From JAPLDP01 sp964628285 (GTDB lineage Bacteria > Bacteroidota > Bacteroidia > Bacteroidales > JAGONC01): a DNA stretch of 64,000 nt. Shown piece by piece: positions 1 through 7,572 of the stretch; positions within the stretch are counted from its first letter, which is position 1, and every line of letters starts with the position of its first letter. Location: the NCBI GenBank assembly GCA_964628285.1, contig CAZVNP010000004.1, positions 41,952 through 105,951 on the forward strand, in the 5' to 3' direction. The notes under the pieces are model-generated. The model saw only the letters and a list, made by a program, of their open reading frames with translations, was not told where the DNA came from and ran no database searches. Both the position numbers and the translations under genes were made by a program.

Positions 1-1592
1 AGTGAGTCGAGCTGCCGCATGGCGGCGACGGTCACCGTGTCGTCGGTCAGATCGTAGGCATGCATGAGGTCCAGGCATTCGTAATAGATACGACGTGATT
101 TGCCGGGTTCATTACCCCAAACATGCATACGTGCTGTGCTTAGTTTCTCCTGTATGAGCGGACGACCGGTTATCATCAAAAGGCTGTCATGGAGGACCGC
201 CCGGCTGCTGTGCACGGCCACGTCGGTGGCGATGAACTGCGGGTTGTCGCGTTGCAGTTCTGCGGCCTGTGCCAGGTATTCGCCGGCCAGATCCGGCATC
301 CCGGCATTCATGGCGCGGCGTGCCAGCGTGAGATAGAAGTCGTAGAGGCCATATACGGCGGCAGCCTGCCGGCGGAATAAAGCATCCGCACTGGCAACGC
401 AGGGTAGAAGCCTTGTCAGACTGCCGACGCCCGCTAGCAGATCCTGCGCCTCGGCGAAGTTTTCCTGCCCTAAGAGAGTATCAGCCTGACGAAAAACGGA
501 CTGCAGGTAAGCATGTATTAGAACGTTGGCATGGTAACGGACAGAGACATCACCATGAAGTTTCAATCGCGCAGCAGCCAGAAACACGGAATAATCCGCC
601 AGCATGGCATTCGTGAAGGAAAGCCTGCCGAAGCCAAAATAATTTGTCCCGGAGAGGTATCCGTTGATTTTCGAAAGGTCAAAGAAATGAATGAAGAAGC
701 CGGTGTACTCTGCAGCTAAGGCCCGGGGATCACAGGACAGGCTGTGATCAGGAAGGTGGTTTACGGATGACAGCAGCTCCTGACGGAACAGGGACTGTTT
801 GTAGTTCAATATTTTTAAGCGCCGGAGGTACCCGTCCGGATCGTTATGCGTAAGATCAAGACCGGCTATGAAATGTTTGGTGTTCAAGCGGGTGATGATC
901 TGATCTGCTTGCAGGTAACGTATGAAAGTCAGTGGCAGGATGAGGGCCGGGCTCACCGGTGTGCGCTCGATCATCCTCATCGCCGTGTCAGCAAGAGCGC
1001 AGGAGATATAATAATCGTTGATCTGTTGTATTTTGTCATCGAAGGCTCGTATTCCGGCTTCATCATACCCGAAGATCATGTGCTGAAGTTTAACGGTGGC
1101 AACGGTTTTTTCCTGCGGCCAGGGGATGGTGACCGTGGCGCTGCCGTTGCCGTCTTCAGCGATCGCCACCCTGCCGACGTGTCGCCGGACCGTATCCCGT
1201 TCCCCGAAAAAGATCATCAGATCGAGGCTGACGCGACCGGGTGAGAGCTGTTCCGCCATGTCGAAATCTTTATAGATGACATCGCCGTAGCACGTATCCC
1301 GGTGTATGAGTATCCTGAGCCGGAGTGTGCCGGCACCATCTCCTTCGCTTGTGGCAACGGTGGTGTAAGAGCAGGAGTAGTCGGTGGCGCCGATATCTTT
1401 CTGGAGCGCATCGGCGAGGATGTTTATCAAATGCTGAAAGTCAGGATCGTGGCGATATGCGGGATTGTGGAGGCTGAACAGGCAGATGCCGCCGCCGGGG
1501 GTCACCGTCACCGGCTGAACCTGGGCCGTCACCGGTTCCACGATGAGAAAGGCAAGGAATAATAGGGACAGATAAAGCGATCGAATAAACAT
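1..1592 (-). CDS. Hypothetical secreted protein, partial (C-terminus beyond left edge)
   Basis: An uninterrupted minus-strand reading frame starts at the ATG read from 1592 and stays open to base 1, about 530 codons. It begins with a clear Sec signal peptide (MFIRS, then a Leu/Phe-rich core, ending VTAQ near residue 24). The mature part has no motif I can name. It is rich in helical stretches with Leu, Ala and Asp, and the region around residues 330-500 (for example RRAMNAGMPDLAGEYLAQAA) reads like TPR-type helical hairpins. Dense codon use without stops and with typical third-position GC supports a real gene. A terminator and three tRNA genes lie directly upstream on the same strand, so it probably has its own promoter. 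Function unknown; the true length cannot be judged because the 3' end is missing. Confidence 0.85.
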   Translation of the reverse strand, partial: MFIRSLYLSLLFLAFLIVEPVTAQVQPVTVTPGGGICLFSLHNPAYRHDPDFQHLINILADALQKDIGATDYSCSYTTVATSEGDGAGTLRLRILIHRDTCYGDVIYKDFDMAEQLSPGRVSLDLMIFFGERDTVRRHVGRVAIAEDGNGSATVTIPWPQEKTVATVKLQHMIFGYDEAGIRAFDDKIQQINDYYISCALADTAMRMIERTPVSPALILPLTFIRYLQADQIITRLNTKHFIAGLDLTHNDPDGYLRRLKILNYKQSLFRQELLSSVNHLPDHSLSCDPRALAAEYTGFFIHFFDLSKINGYLSGTNYFGFGRLSFTNAMLADYSVFLAAARLKLHGDVSVRYHANVLIHAYLQSVFRQADTLLGQENFAEAQDLLAGVGSLTRLLPCVASADALFRRQAAAVYGLYDFYLTLARRAMNAGMPDLAGEYLAQAAELQRDNPQFIATDVAVHSSRAVLHDSLLMITGRPLIQEKLSTARMHVWGNEPGKSRRIYYECLDLMHAYDLTDDTVTVAAMRQLDS

Positions 1593-1604
1593 GATGTATC
1601 CTGC

Positions 1605-1630
1605 AAAAAACCCCGGACAGCATCCGGGGT
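1605..1630 (-). terminator. Rho-independent terminator after the tRNA-Leu genes
   Basis: Read on the minus strand, the stem CCCCGGA / TCCGGGG closes a 5-base loop and is followed by a run of T. It lies 13 bases after the last tRNA-Leu and just before the start of the secreted-protein gene, so it should insulate that gene from tRNA transcription. Confidence 0.8.
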
Positions 1631-1642
1631 TCGCTCTCTGGG

Positions 1643-1728
1643 TGCCCAAGACAAGACTCGAACTTGCACGGCCGTCAGGGGCCACTACACCCTGAATGTA
1701 GCGTGTCTACCAATTCCACCACTTGGGC
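1643..1728 (-). tRNA. tRNA-Leu (anticodon CAG)
   Basis: The minus strand folds as a class II tRNA. The acceptor GCCCAAG pairs perfectly with CTTGGGC; the D arm is GGTGGAATTGGTAGAC; the anticodon stem CTACA/TGTAG encloses loop TTCAGGG (anticodon CAG); a long variable arm follows; and the T arm is GTTCGAGTC-like. The discriminator is A. The gene is followed by CCC rather than an encoded CCA. It is the last of three tRNA-Leu genes in the transcript. Confidence 0.95.
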
Positions 1729-1733
1729 TGTGG

Positions 1734-1817
1734 TGCCCAGGACAAGACTCGAACTTGCACATCCTAACGGATACTACCCCCTCAAAGTAGCGTGTCTACC
1801 AATTCCACCACTTGGGC
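1734..1817 (-). tRNA. tRNA-Leu (anticodon GAG), middle copy with acceptor mismatch
   Basis: Class II leucine tRNA on the minus strand with anticodon loop TTGAGGG (GAG) and an encoded CCA at 1731-1733. Its 5' acceptor strand is GCCCAAG, as in the neighbouring CAG gene, while its 3' acceptor strand is CCTGGGC, as in the other GAG copy. This leaves an A6-C67 mismatch. Apart from that 5' base it is identical to the copy at 1823-1906. It may be a product of recombination between repeats, or an assembly artefact. Confidence 0.9.
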
Positions 1818-1822
1818 TGTGG

Positions 1823-1906
1823 TGCCCAGGACAAGACTCGAACTTGCACATCCTAACGGATACTACCCCCTCAAAGTAGCGTGTCTACCAATTCCACCAC
1901 CTGGGC
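1823..1906 (-). tRNA. tRNA-Leu (anticodon GAG), first copy
   Basis: Class II leucine tRNA on the minus strand. Acceptor GCCCAGG pairs perfectly with CCTGGGC, the anticodon loop is TTGAGGG, and CCA is encoded at 1820-1822. It is the promoter-proximal gene of the array, and only 2 bases separate its CCA from the next tRNA. Confidence 0.95.
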
Positions 1907-1918
1907 TGAAGGAGAGTG

Positions 1919-1926
1919 CAAAATTA
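1919..1926 (-). promoter_or_regulatory. Bacteroidetes -7 element for the tRNA-Leu array
   Basis: Minus-strand TAATTTTG matches TAnnTTTG and lies 12 bases upstream of the first tRNA's 5' end, the expected spacing for a tRNA promoter in this phylum. I do not see a convincing -33 TTG at standard spacing. Confidence 0.6.
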
Positions 1927-1977
1927 GAAATAAATATCAAGAATTAAAAGGGGGGGATAAAATTAGGAAATAGAAAA

Positions 1978-3015
1978 TTAAGAGAGTTGCGGGTTACGGG
2001 TTGCGGGTTGCGGGTTTCGAGTTTCGGGTTGCATGTAGTAGATATCTGAATACCTGATGACCCGTAGACCCTTAGACCTTAAGACTGACAGATAGTTTAT
2101 CACAAATTTAGCGTTGAGTAAATCACTTTTTGAATGAACAATCACCAGGTAGATACCCTTATTAAATCCATTCAGACTCAGGTAAGTATGATTTTGCTGT
2201 ATGCGGAATTTTTTTATCACACTCCCATAAGTATTGTAGATCGCGACTTCAAAGGGCAGGTCGATATTATTTGTTTCAATATAGATATTTCCTGTGGAGC
2301 AGGGATTGGGATAGATCATCAGATGATTTTCCTGCTGTGTGATTTTTTTAATTCCGACATTATAACAAGTATCTGTAGTCAAGTGACAACAGACCGGATC
2401 ACTATGAGCATTATTTGAGATGTTGTTCCATTCGAATCAATACAGCCATCCTCCACCTTCAAAATAAGCCATCCCCTCGAGTGGACCTGTGCTATTCCCT
2501 ACACCCTCTGTGAGATAAGTATCCATACCACTCCCGGCAAGCATAAATCGTTTATGGTAATTACTATTGATTAAAATCGAATCGATATAAATAACGTAGA
2601 CATTCGGATAAGCTATATTTGCATATGAAGGTGGCAATGTGTCACCTATCGAAAGTGAAAAATCATCCAGCAATGTATCATGGTCAAAATCAGGGGGTAA
2701 ATAATATACTTTCTTATCAGGAACATCATTCCGAAATGCACCCGCATACATTCTATAATTAATGTTTTGTTTGCAGAAAATATCATAATCAGCCTTCTCA
2801 AGTCGATGATAAACGATGCCATTTACCAGTGTATCATCTGTTATAAAGTACTGATAATAATAATTATAACCCCATGGCGGAGGATAAACCAGAGCATAGG
2901 CCACGCCCCAAATCACATTTGAATCGGGTAAAGTCCAATAGGTCTGGGCATTTAGGGGTCTAATTGAACTTATTAACAGGAGAGAAATAAAAACAGTGAA
3001 ACAGAATTTTTTCAT
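1978..3015 (-). pseudogene. T9SS-sorted secreted protein interrupted by an in-frame TGA
   Basis: A single minus-strand frame runs from ATG at 3015 to TAA at 1978, broken only by TGA at 2439-2437. The first 192 codons carry a signal peptide (MKKFCFTVF, cleavage after LNAQ) and an aromatic-rich domain of unknown function ending FEGGGWLY. After the TGA the same frame continues FEWNNISNNAHSDPVCCHL and then a type A T9SS sorting domain (MIYPNPCSTGNIYIE, GSVIKKF, GIYLVIVHS). In related secreted Bacteroidetes proteins the motif just before the sorting domain usually reads L-x-C-F followed by a short N-G segment, so the TGA falls where a Cys is expected. The last about 30 residues (TRNPQPATRNPQLS) are translated from heptamer repeats. 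Likely a nonsense mutation or base error; recoding is less likely. A sequencing problem is possible because the assembly gap is near. Confidence 0.75.
1981..2075. repeat. Heptanucleotide repeat tract (GGGTTGC-type)
   Basis: Imperfect 7-base iterations of gggttgc/gggttac/gggtttc are followed by related degenerate words. The tract overlaps the 3' end of the interrupted T9SS gene and supplies its final codons and stop. It belongs to the dispersed heptamer family seen at several gene ends in this window. Confidence 0.8.
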
Positions 3016-3156
3016 ATCATATTAAAATTACATTGATAATATCGATTGCTAATTTAAAATATATTTATGTGAAAAGCAAGTTTTTTTGTCCCGGATGTGG
3101 TTTGGGCCCATTTTTAGAGACTATTTTAGTAGCTGTGAGTTGGAGGTTGCAAGTTG

Positions 3157-3256
3157 NNNNNNNNNNNNNNNNNNNNNNNNNNNNNNNNNNNNNNNNNNNN
3201 NNNNNNNNNNNNNNNNNNNNNNNNNNNNNNNNNNNNNNNNNNNNNNNNNNNNNNNN
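3157..3256. other. Assembly gap (100 N)
   Basis: Exactly 100 N. Repeat words flank it on both sides (ggaggttgcaagttg on the left, the acctgcag tract on the right), so the assembler probably failed inside a long repeat tract. The real length is unknown. Confidence 0.98.
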
Positions 3257-3367
3257 GTTGATTTGAGCAAAAGGATTGAAATTAACATGTTACAACCTGT
3301 AAACCTGTAGACCTGCAGACCTGCAGACCTGCAGATATGCAAACCTGTAGACCTGCAGACCTGCCAA
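3257..3367. repeat. Octamer/heptamer repeat tract (acctgcag / acctgta)
   Basis: From about 3290, tandem variants of acctgcag and acctgtag run to 3365, for example acctgcagacctgcagacc. The tract adjoins the N gap and lies between the broken T9SS gene and the DUF4301 gene. No coding signal is seen here. Confidence 0.8.
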
Positions 3368-3408
3368 ATAGTTGCATTAGCAAACAAAAAAGTTGTTCTA
3401 AGTTTTGG

Positions 3409-3416
3409 TATTTTTG
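3409..3416 (+). promoter_or_regulatory. Bacteroidetes -7 element upstream of the DUF4301 gene
   Basis: TATTTTTG matches TAnnTTTG 21 bases before ATG 3438. This supports starting the gene at 3438 and not at the upstream TTG (3405), which would lie in front of the promoter element. The -33 region is not clear. Confidence 0.5.
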
Positions 3417-3437
3417 CCGGCAAATAAAAGCCATAAA

Positions 3438-4994
3438 ATGCTTCCTGTTTTCGACGACAATGATTTAGACCAGATCCATTCCAGAGGTATCACGCTGAAG
3501 ACCATTGAGGAGCAGATCGGTTATTTCGTCAACGGTATACCTTATGTCAACTTAGTTGCGCCGGCCACTGCCGGTCATGGCATAAGGGTGTTCAGTGAGC
3601 AGGAGGTGAACGCGCTGGCGCGTTATTACAGGGAACGGTCGGGGCAGATCACGGCCGTCAAATTTGTTCCTGCCTCGGGCGCCGCCAGCCGCATGTTCAA
3701 GCACCTTTTCGAGTTCGCCGTGACGGCGTCATCACGGGATAAGGATCAGCACCACCTGTTGAACGACAAAAGCTTTGCTTCGGTGAAGGAGTTTATCGAC
3801 AGCCTGGACCGCTTTGCCTTTTACGGCGACCTGACCCAGGTGGCGCACCGGAACGGACGGCCTGTCGCCGAGGCCCTCAGCGCAAAGGATTACCGTTCGG
3901 TCATCCGCCATTTGCTTGGTGGCGAGGGTCTGAATTACGCTTTCCTGCCGAAGGGTCTTTTGAAATTTCATTCTTACCCCGAAGGAGCGCGGACGGCCAT
4001 GGAGGAGCACCTCGTCGAAGGATCGTTATACTGCAAAGACCGCACGGGTAAGGTGGCCGTGCATTTCACCGTGAGCCCCGAGCACCTGGATCATTTCCGG
4101 TCGCACTGGGACAGGATCAGAGCATATTATGAGCGGTTGTCGGGGCATCTCTTTGATGTCACCTTCTCCCTTCAGCAACCCTTTACCGATACGCTGGCTG
4201 TGGACCTGGACAACCAACCCTTCCGTGATGATGAGGGCCGTCTCGTGTTCCGCCCCGGCGGTCATGGTGCTCTCATCTTCAACCTCAGCGACCTGAAACA
4301 GGATATCATCTTTATAAAGAATATCGATAATGTGGTCCCGGACCGGGAGAAGGTGGTGACGGTGCTTTACAAACAAGCCCTGGCGGGTTATTTATTGCGG
4401 CTGCAATCAAAGATCTTCAGTTTTATCAGGGATCTGGAAGGAGGTGAGGCCGGTGATGCCCTGTTTGACGAGATAGACCTTTTCTGCCGTGAGGAGGTCA
4501 TGCTGCAGGTACGTGAGGATCTGCCGGCCCTGACGTCAAAGGAAAAAGCAACCTGGTTTCTTAACCTGCTCAGCCGTCCCGTCCGTGTGTGCGGTATGGT
4601 GAAGAATGTGGGCGAACCCGGTGGCGGCCCATTCTGGGTTAAGGACAGGGATGGCAGGGTGTCGCTGCAGATCGTGGAGGCATCACAGATAAACAGAGAT
4701 AATCCGGGTCAAAGGGAGATTTTCATGCGGTCGACCCACTTCAACCCCGTTGACCTGGTGTGCGGTGTGAAGGATGCGAAAGGCAAGTCCTATGACCTGA
4801 CGCAGTTCATTGATCCTTCAACGGGTTTCATCTCGGTGAAGTCGAAGGACGGCAGGGAGCTAAAAGCCCTGGAGCTGCCCGGATTATGGAACGGGGCCAT
4901 GGCACAGTGGATCACCGTGTTCGTGGAGGTGCCGTTGGGCACTTTTAATCCTGTTAAGACAGTGAATGACCTCTTACGCGAAAACCACCGGTAG
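3438..4994 (+). CDS. DUF4301 family protein
   Basis: The 518-residue product resembles the DUF4301 family of Bacteroidetes. A recognisable feature is the N-terminal stretch around residues 75-90, KFVPASGAASRMFKHLFEF, a glycine/serine loop that looks like a nucleotide-binding turn. Later conserved-looking segments are VHFTVSPEHL, FRPGGHGALIFNLSDL and IFIKNIDNVVPD, and the protein ends in a domain with NVGEPGGGPFWVKD and MRSTHFNPVDLVCGV. There is no signal peptide or membrane segment, so it should be cytoplasmic. The biochemical role is not established; the GHGAL and KNIDN signatures are reminiscent of nucleotidyltransferase-like proteins, which is only an inference. It appears monocistronic, followed by an AT-rich spacer. 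Confidence 0.8.
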   Translation: MLPVFDDNDLDQIHSRGITLKTIEEQIGYFVNGIPYVNLVAPATAGHGIRVFSEQEVNALARYYRERSGQITAVKFVPASGAASRMFKHLFEFAVTASSRDKDQHHLLNDKSFASVKEFIDSLDRFAFYGDLTQVAHRNGRPVAEALSAKDYRSVIRHLLGGEGLNYAFLPKGLLKFHSYPEGARTAMEEHLVEGSLYCKDRTGKVAVHFTVSPEHLDHFRSHWDRIRAYYERLSGHLFDVTFSLQQPFTDTLAVDLDNQPFRDDEGRLVFRPGGHGALIFNLSDLKQDIIFIKNIDNVVPDREKVVTVLYKQALAGYLLRLQSKIFSFIRDLEGGEAGDALFDEIDLFCREEVMLQVREDLPALTSKEKATWFLNLLSRPVRVCGMVKNVGEPGGGPFWVKDRDGRVSLQIVEASQINRDNPGQREIFMRSTHFNPVDLVCGVKDAKGKSYDLTQFIDPSTGFISVKSKDGRELKALELPGLWNGAMAQWITVFVEVPLGTFNPVKTVNDLLRENHR

Positions 4995-5064
4995 ATATAC
5001 GATATAAGATTAACGATATGTGATTTTTGATTTACATTTTAAATTTTTAGATTTTTGATTTAAG

Positions 5065-5361
5065 ATGAAGAAGCAGACACAGATCACGAGGGAAATTTCG
5101 ATTGAGGATTTGATTATTATTTATCCGTTTGCGCGGCATTATCTGGCGCAGAAGGGCATACGTTGTGTTGCCTGTGGCGAGGCGGTGTGGTTGACGTTGG
5201 AGGAGGCTGCATGGGAGCGCGGTTTTGATGATGATGCCGTGGATGTGGTGGTGAATGAGTTGCGTCTGATGGCCATGCGCGAGGAAAACTATGAGCGTCA
5301 TGGCACTGTCTACAATTTTTTCAAAGATAACGCCGGCACAAGGGCGCCAGATAACAACTGA
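5065..5361 (+). CDS. DUF1858 domain protein (ScdA N-terminal-like)
   Basis: A small 98-residue protein whose residues 10-55 match the DUF1858 pattern: ISIEDLIIIYPFARHYLAQKG, then IRCVACGEAVWLTLEEAA. The paired cysteines in CVAC are typical of the family, which occurs alone or at the N-terminus of iron-sulfur repair (ScdA/RIC) and related redox proteins. No other domain is attached. It precedes a degraded fprA and a hemerythrin gene on the opposite strand, so the locus as a whole suggests oxygen or nitric-oxide defence in an anaerobe. The region just upstream (5000-5064) is AT-rich with repeated gatttttgattt words and no other gene. Confidence 0.75.
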   Translation: MKKQTQITREISIEDLIIIYPFARHYLAQKGIRCVACGEAVWLTLEEAAWERGFDDDAVDVVVNELRLMAMREENYERHGTVYNFFKDNAGTRAPDNN

Positions 5362-5442
5362 CCATAGCTCCACCTGATAATCTTTGTTCACGCCATCCCG
5401 GTAAGTATAGTTGTTAATTACTTATTTGTCACATCTTTAATA

Positions 5443-5960
5443 TCATACTAATGATTTTCCTGTTTCTATAAATGTCTTGAAATCGAATTCATCAGGATGC
5501 CAGTTTACCTGTATCCCTTCTGATAACAAATCAAAGCCTGCTGTCTTTAATGCTTCATTTATGATTCCAACACTTTCACTATGCCAACCAAAACAACCAA
5601 ATGCAAAAGCTTTTTTGTCTTTCAGCTTTAAGCCCTTTATCATTTAAAGTAATCCTGTAATATAATACATAATCCCCTTATTAATGGTTGGTGAGCCTAT
5701 AAGGATGATATGTAATTTGAATAGCGCGGTTATGATATCGTTTTTATCAGTATTAGAAGTATTAAAAATCTTTACTCTAATATTTTCATTTGCATACCTG
5801 ATACCTTTTTCAATATTTTCAGCAATCAGGCGTGTTCCATTTCACACGGTATAGTGGTACCATGATGTGTCGAATACTCGTCACCATGGAATTTGCATAA
5901 TTCCTAATCTGTTTTTCCAACCCACCAGACATTGTTTTTTACATTGATTTTCTTAATTGT
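5443..5960 (-). pseudogene. fprA (A-type flavoprotein) relic with internal deletion
   Basis: Two recognisable pieces of an FprA/flavo-diiron protein remain. The first (about 5960-5830) reads KINVKNNVWWVGKTD, a TAG stop where Trp is usual, then ELCKFHGDEYSTHHGTTI, matching the family's N-terminus. The second, in another frame, reads RLIAENIEKGIRYANENI, then IILIGSPTINKGIMYYITGLL, a TAA, then MIKGLKLKDKKAFAFGCFGW. This is most of the flavodoxin domain. The roughly 200+ residues of the metallo-beta-lactamase diiron domain between them are missing. There are thus two stops, a frame change and a large deletion. It lies immediately after the hemerythrin stop, so the pair was probably once an operon for oxygen or nitric-oxide reduction. 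Confidence 0.8.
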
Positions 5961-5966
5961 ATGATT

Positions 5967-6521
5967 TTATTGTAAATAAATAATCTTTAATTCCTTCAAC
6001 AATTCATGGTATTTTTCATGCTTACCGATCCCTATTTTTTCTGTTTCAAGTTTTTCAAACGCATCGGCTATTCCGGATTGTTCGGTTTCGCTCAGGATAC
6101 CATCAGCCATCATAAACAGAACATTGTTCTCTTTTTCAATATGGCTGCGCAGTAAAAGAACATAATTCATTGAAGTATCGATGATACGACTGATAGCTTC
6201 TTTATTTCCATTTTTAAATTCCGTCAGCGCATTGTTTAATTCCCTGATATGGTTCCTTCCTACTTGGTGTTCATATAACATGACTCTAATGGGACCCTCT
6301 TCTTTTGACATCCCGTGACTGATTAATGCAGGAAACAGGATCTCCTCTTCTTTTCCATGGTGGCATTGGTCAACAAAACCCTTAATGAAATCGATAATAT
6401 TTTCATAATGGCCGATGTTCAACTCGTCACCTTTTTTGATATGGCGGGAAATAGTTTCCATGATGTTAAGCATGAGTTTAATCCCTTCATGCTCATCTTT
6501 TAATTGTTGTGTTGCTTTCAT
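5967..6521 (-). CDS. Hemerythrin-domain (HHE) protein
   Basis: The 184-residue all-helical protein carries the hemerythrin-type metal ligand pattern: H11 in KDEHEG, H54-x3-E58 in CHHGKEEEILFP, H85 and H91 in YEHQVGRNHI, and H127-x3-E131 in HIEKENNVLF. Such proteins bind a non-haem diiron centre and act in oxygen binding, oxygen/NO sensing or iron-sulfur repair. No signalling or membrane domain is attached, so it is probably a soluble cytoplasmic protein. Its stop is followed at once by the fprA relic in the same orientation, and tsaD starts upstream. The partner flavo-diiron reductase is broken, so the present-day role may differ from the ancestral one. Confidence 0.85.
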   Translation of the reverse strand: MKATQQLKDEHEGIKLMLNIMETISRHIKKGDELNIGHYENIIDFIKGFVDQCHHGKEEEILFPALISHGMSKEEGPIRVMLYEHQVGRNHIRELNNALTEFKNGNKEAISRIIDTSMNYVLLLRSHIEKENNVLFMMADGILSETEQSGIADAFEKLETEKIGIGKHEKYHELLKELKIIYLQ

Positions 6522-6544
6522 ATGCTCTTTATATTATTTATCTT

Positions 6545-7570
6545 TCATTTACGGTTCCTTGAATAGGGTGCCACATCCTGCCGGGCAAAGAGGCCTTTTC
6601 TGAATTTAAAGTAACCGGCGGCGGCGATCATGGCTGCATTATCGGTGCTGTATTCAAAACGGGGGAAGTAGATGTTCCATCCGTTATCATCTTTCTGTCC
6701 GGTCAGTTTTTTTCTGAGACAGGAGTTAGCCGCCACTCCACCTGCAATGGCTATCTCTCTGATGCCGGTTTGACGTGATGCGGCTGTTAGCTTAGATAGG
6801 AGGATGCCGACGATGGTATCCTGTATGGAGGCACTGAGGTCGTATTTATTCTTTTCGATGAATCCGGGATCTTTTTTCAGCTGATCGCGGATGAAATAGA
6901 GAAAAGAGGTCTTCAGGCCGCTGAAGCTTAAATCCAGTCCCGGAATGTTGGGTTTGGGGAATGTGAAAGCCTTCGGGTTGCCGTCTTCGGCCAGCTTGTC
7001 GATGGCGGGGCCGCCGGGATAAGGCAGACCCATGATCTTAGCTGCTTTGTCGAAGGCTTCGCCGGCGGCGTCGTCGATAGTGCGGCCGATGACCTCCATG
7101 GTGTAATGGTCGTGTACCAGGACGATCTGTGTATGCCCACCCGAGACCGTCAGGCACAGAAAGGGAAAGGAAGGCATGGCGGCTCTGCCTTCACTGTCAG
7201 CGATAAAATGTGCCAGCACATGGGCTTCGAGATGGTCCACTTCGATCAGCGGGATGCCCAGACCCAGTGCCAACGCCTTGGCGAAGCTGGTTCCTACGAG
7301 CAGCGACCCCAGCAGCCCCGGGCCCCTGGTGAAAGCGATGGCTTGCAATTGTCTTTTATGTATCTTTGCCTGCTGCAAAGCCTGATCGATGACGGGGATG
7401 ATGTTTTGCTGATGAGCCCTTGAGGCCAGCTCAGGCACTACACCACCGTATTTCTTATGGACCTCCTGGTTGGCAATAATATTCGACAGAATAACGTTAT
7501 TGCAGGTCACCGCAGCCGCCGTGTCATCACACGACGACTCAATACCTAGAATATAAATATCCGTTACCAT
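6545..7570 (-). CDS. tsaD: tRNA N6-adenosine threonylcarbamoyltransferase TsaD
   Basis: The 341-residue protein is of normal TsaD length and starts ILGIESSCDDTAAAV, the family signature. The metal-binding histidines are H113 and H117 in DHLEAHVLAH. Other hallmarks are TRGPGLLGSLLVG, SGGHTQIVLV, DDAAGEAFDKAAK, GGVAANSCLR and STDNAAMIAAAG. TsaD transfers the threonylcarbamoyl group from TC-AMP (made by TsaC) to A37 of ANN-decoding tRNAs, together with TsaB and TsaE, which are not in this window. Its ATG is only 2 bases from the start codon of the divergent tamB-like gene, so each gene's promoter must lie inside the other's coding sequence or further downstream. Confidence 0.97.
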   Translation of the reverse strand: MVTDIYILGIESSCDDTAAAVTCNNVILSNIIANQEVHKKYGGVVPELASRAHQQNIIPVIDQALQQAKIHKRQLQAIAFTRGPGLLGSLLVGTSFAKALALGLGIPLIEVDHLEAHVLAHFIADSEGRAAMPSFPFLCLTVSGGHTQIVLVHDHYTMEVIGRTIDDAAGEAFDKAAKIMGLPYPGGPAIDKLAEDGNPKAFTFPKPNIPGLDLSFSGLKTSFLYFIRDQLKKDPGFIEKNKYDLSASIQDTIVGILLSKLTAASRQTGIREIAIAGGVAANSCLRKKLTGQKDDNGWNIYFPRFEYSTDNAAMIAAAGYFKFRKGLFARQDVAPYSRNRK

Positions 7571-7572
7571 AC

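Noticed and set aside
100..1244. Several plus-strand frames in the first 1.6 kb
   Set aside because: A continuous minus-strand frame with a signal peptide spans the whole stretch; the plus-strand frames are short and overlap one another.
2437..2439. Confident selenocysteine call at the in-frame TGA
   Set aside because: No SECIS hairpin seen and no selA, selB or selC in the window; kept only as a possibility in the findings.
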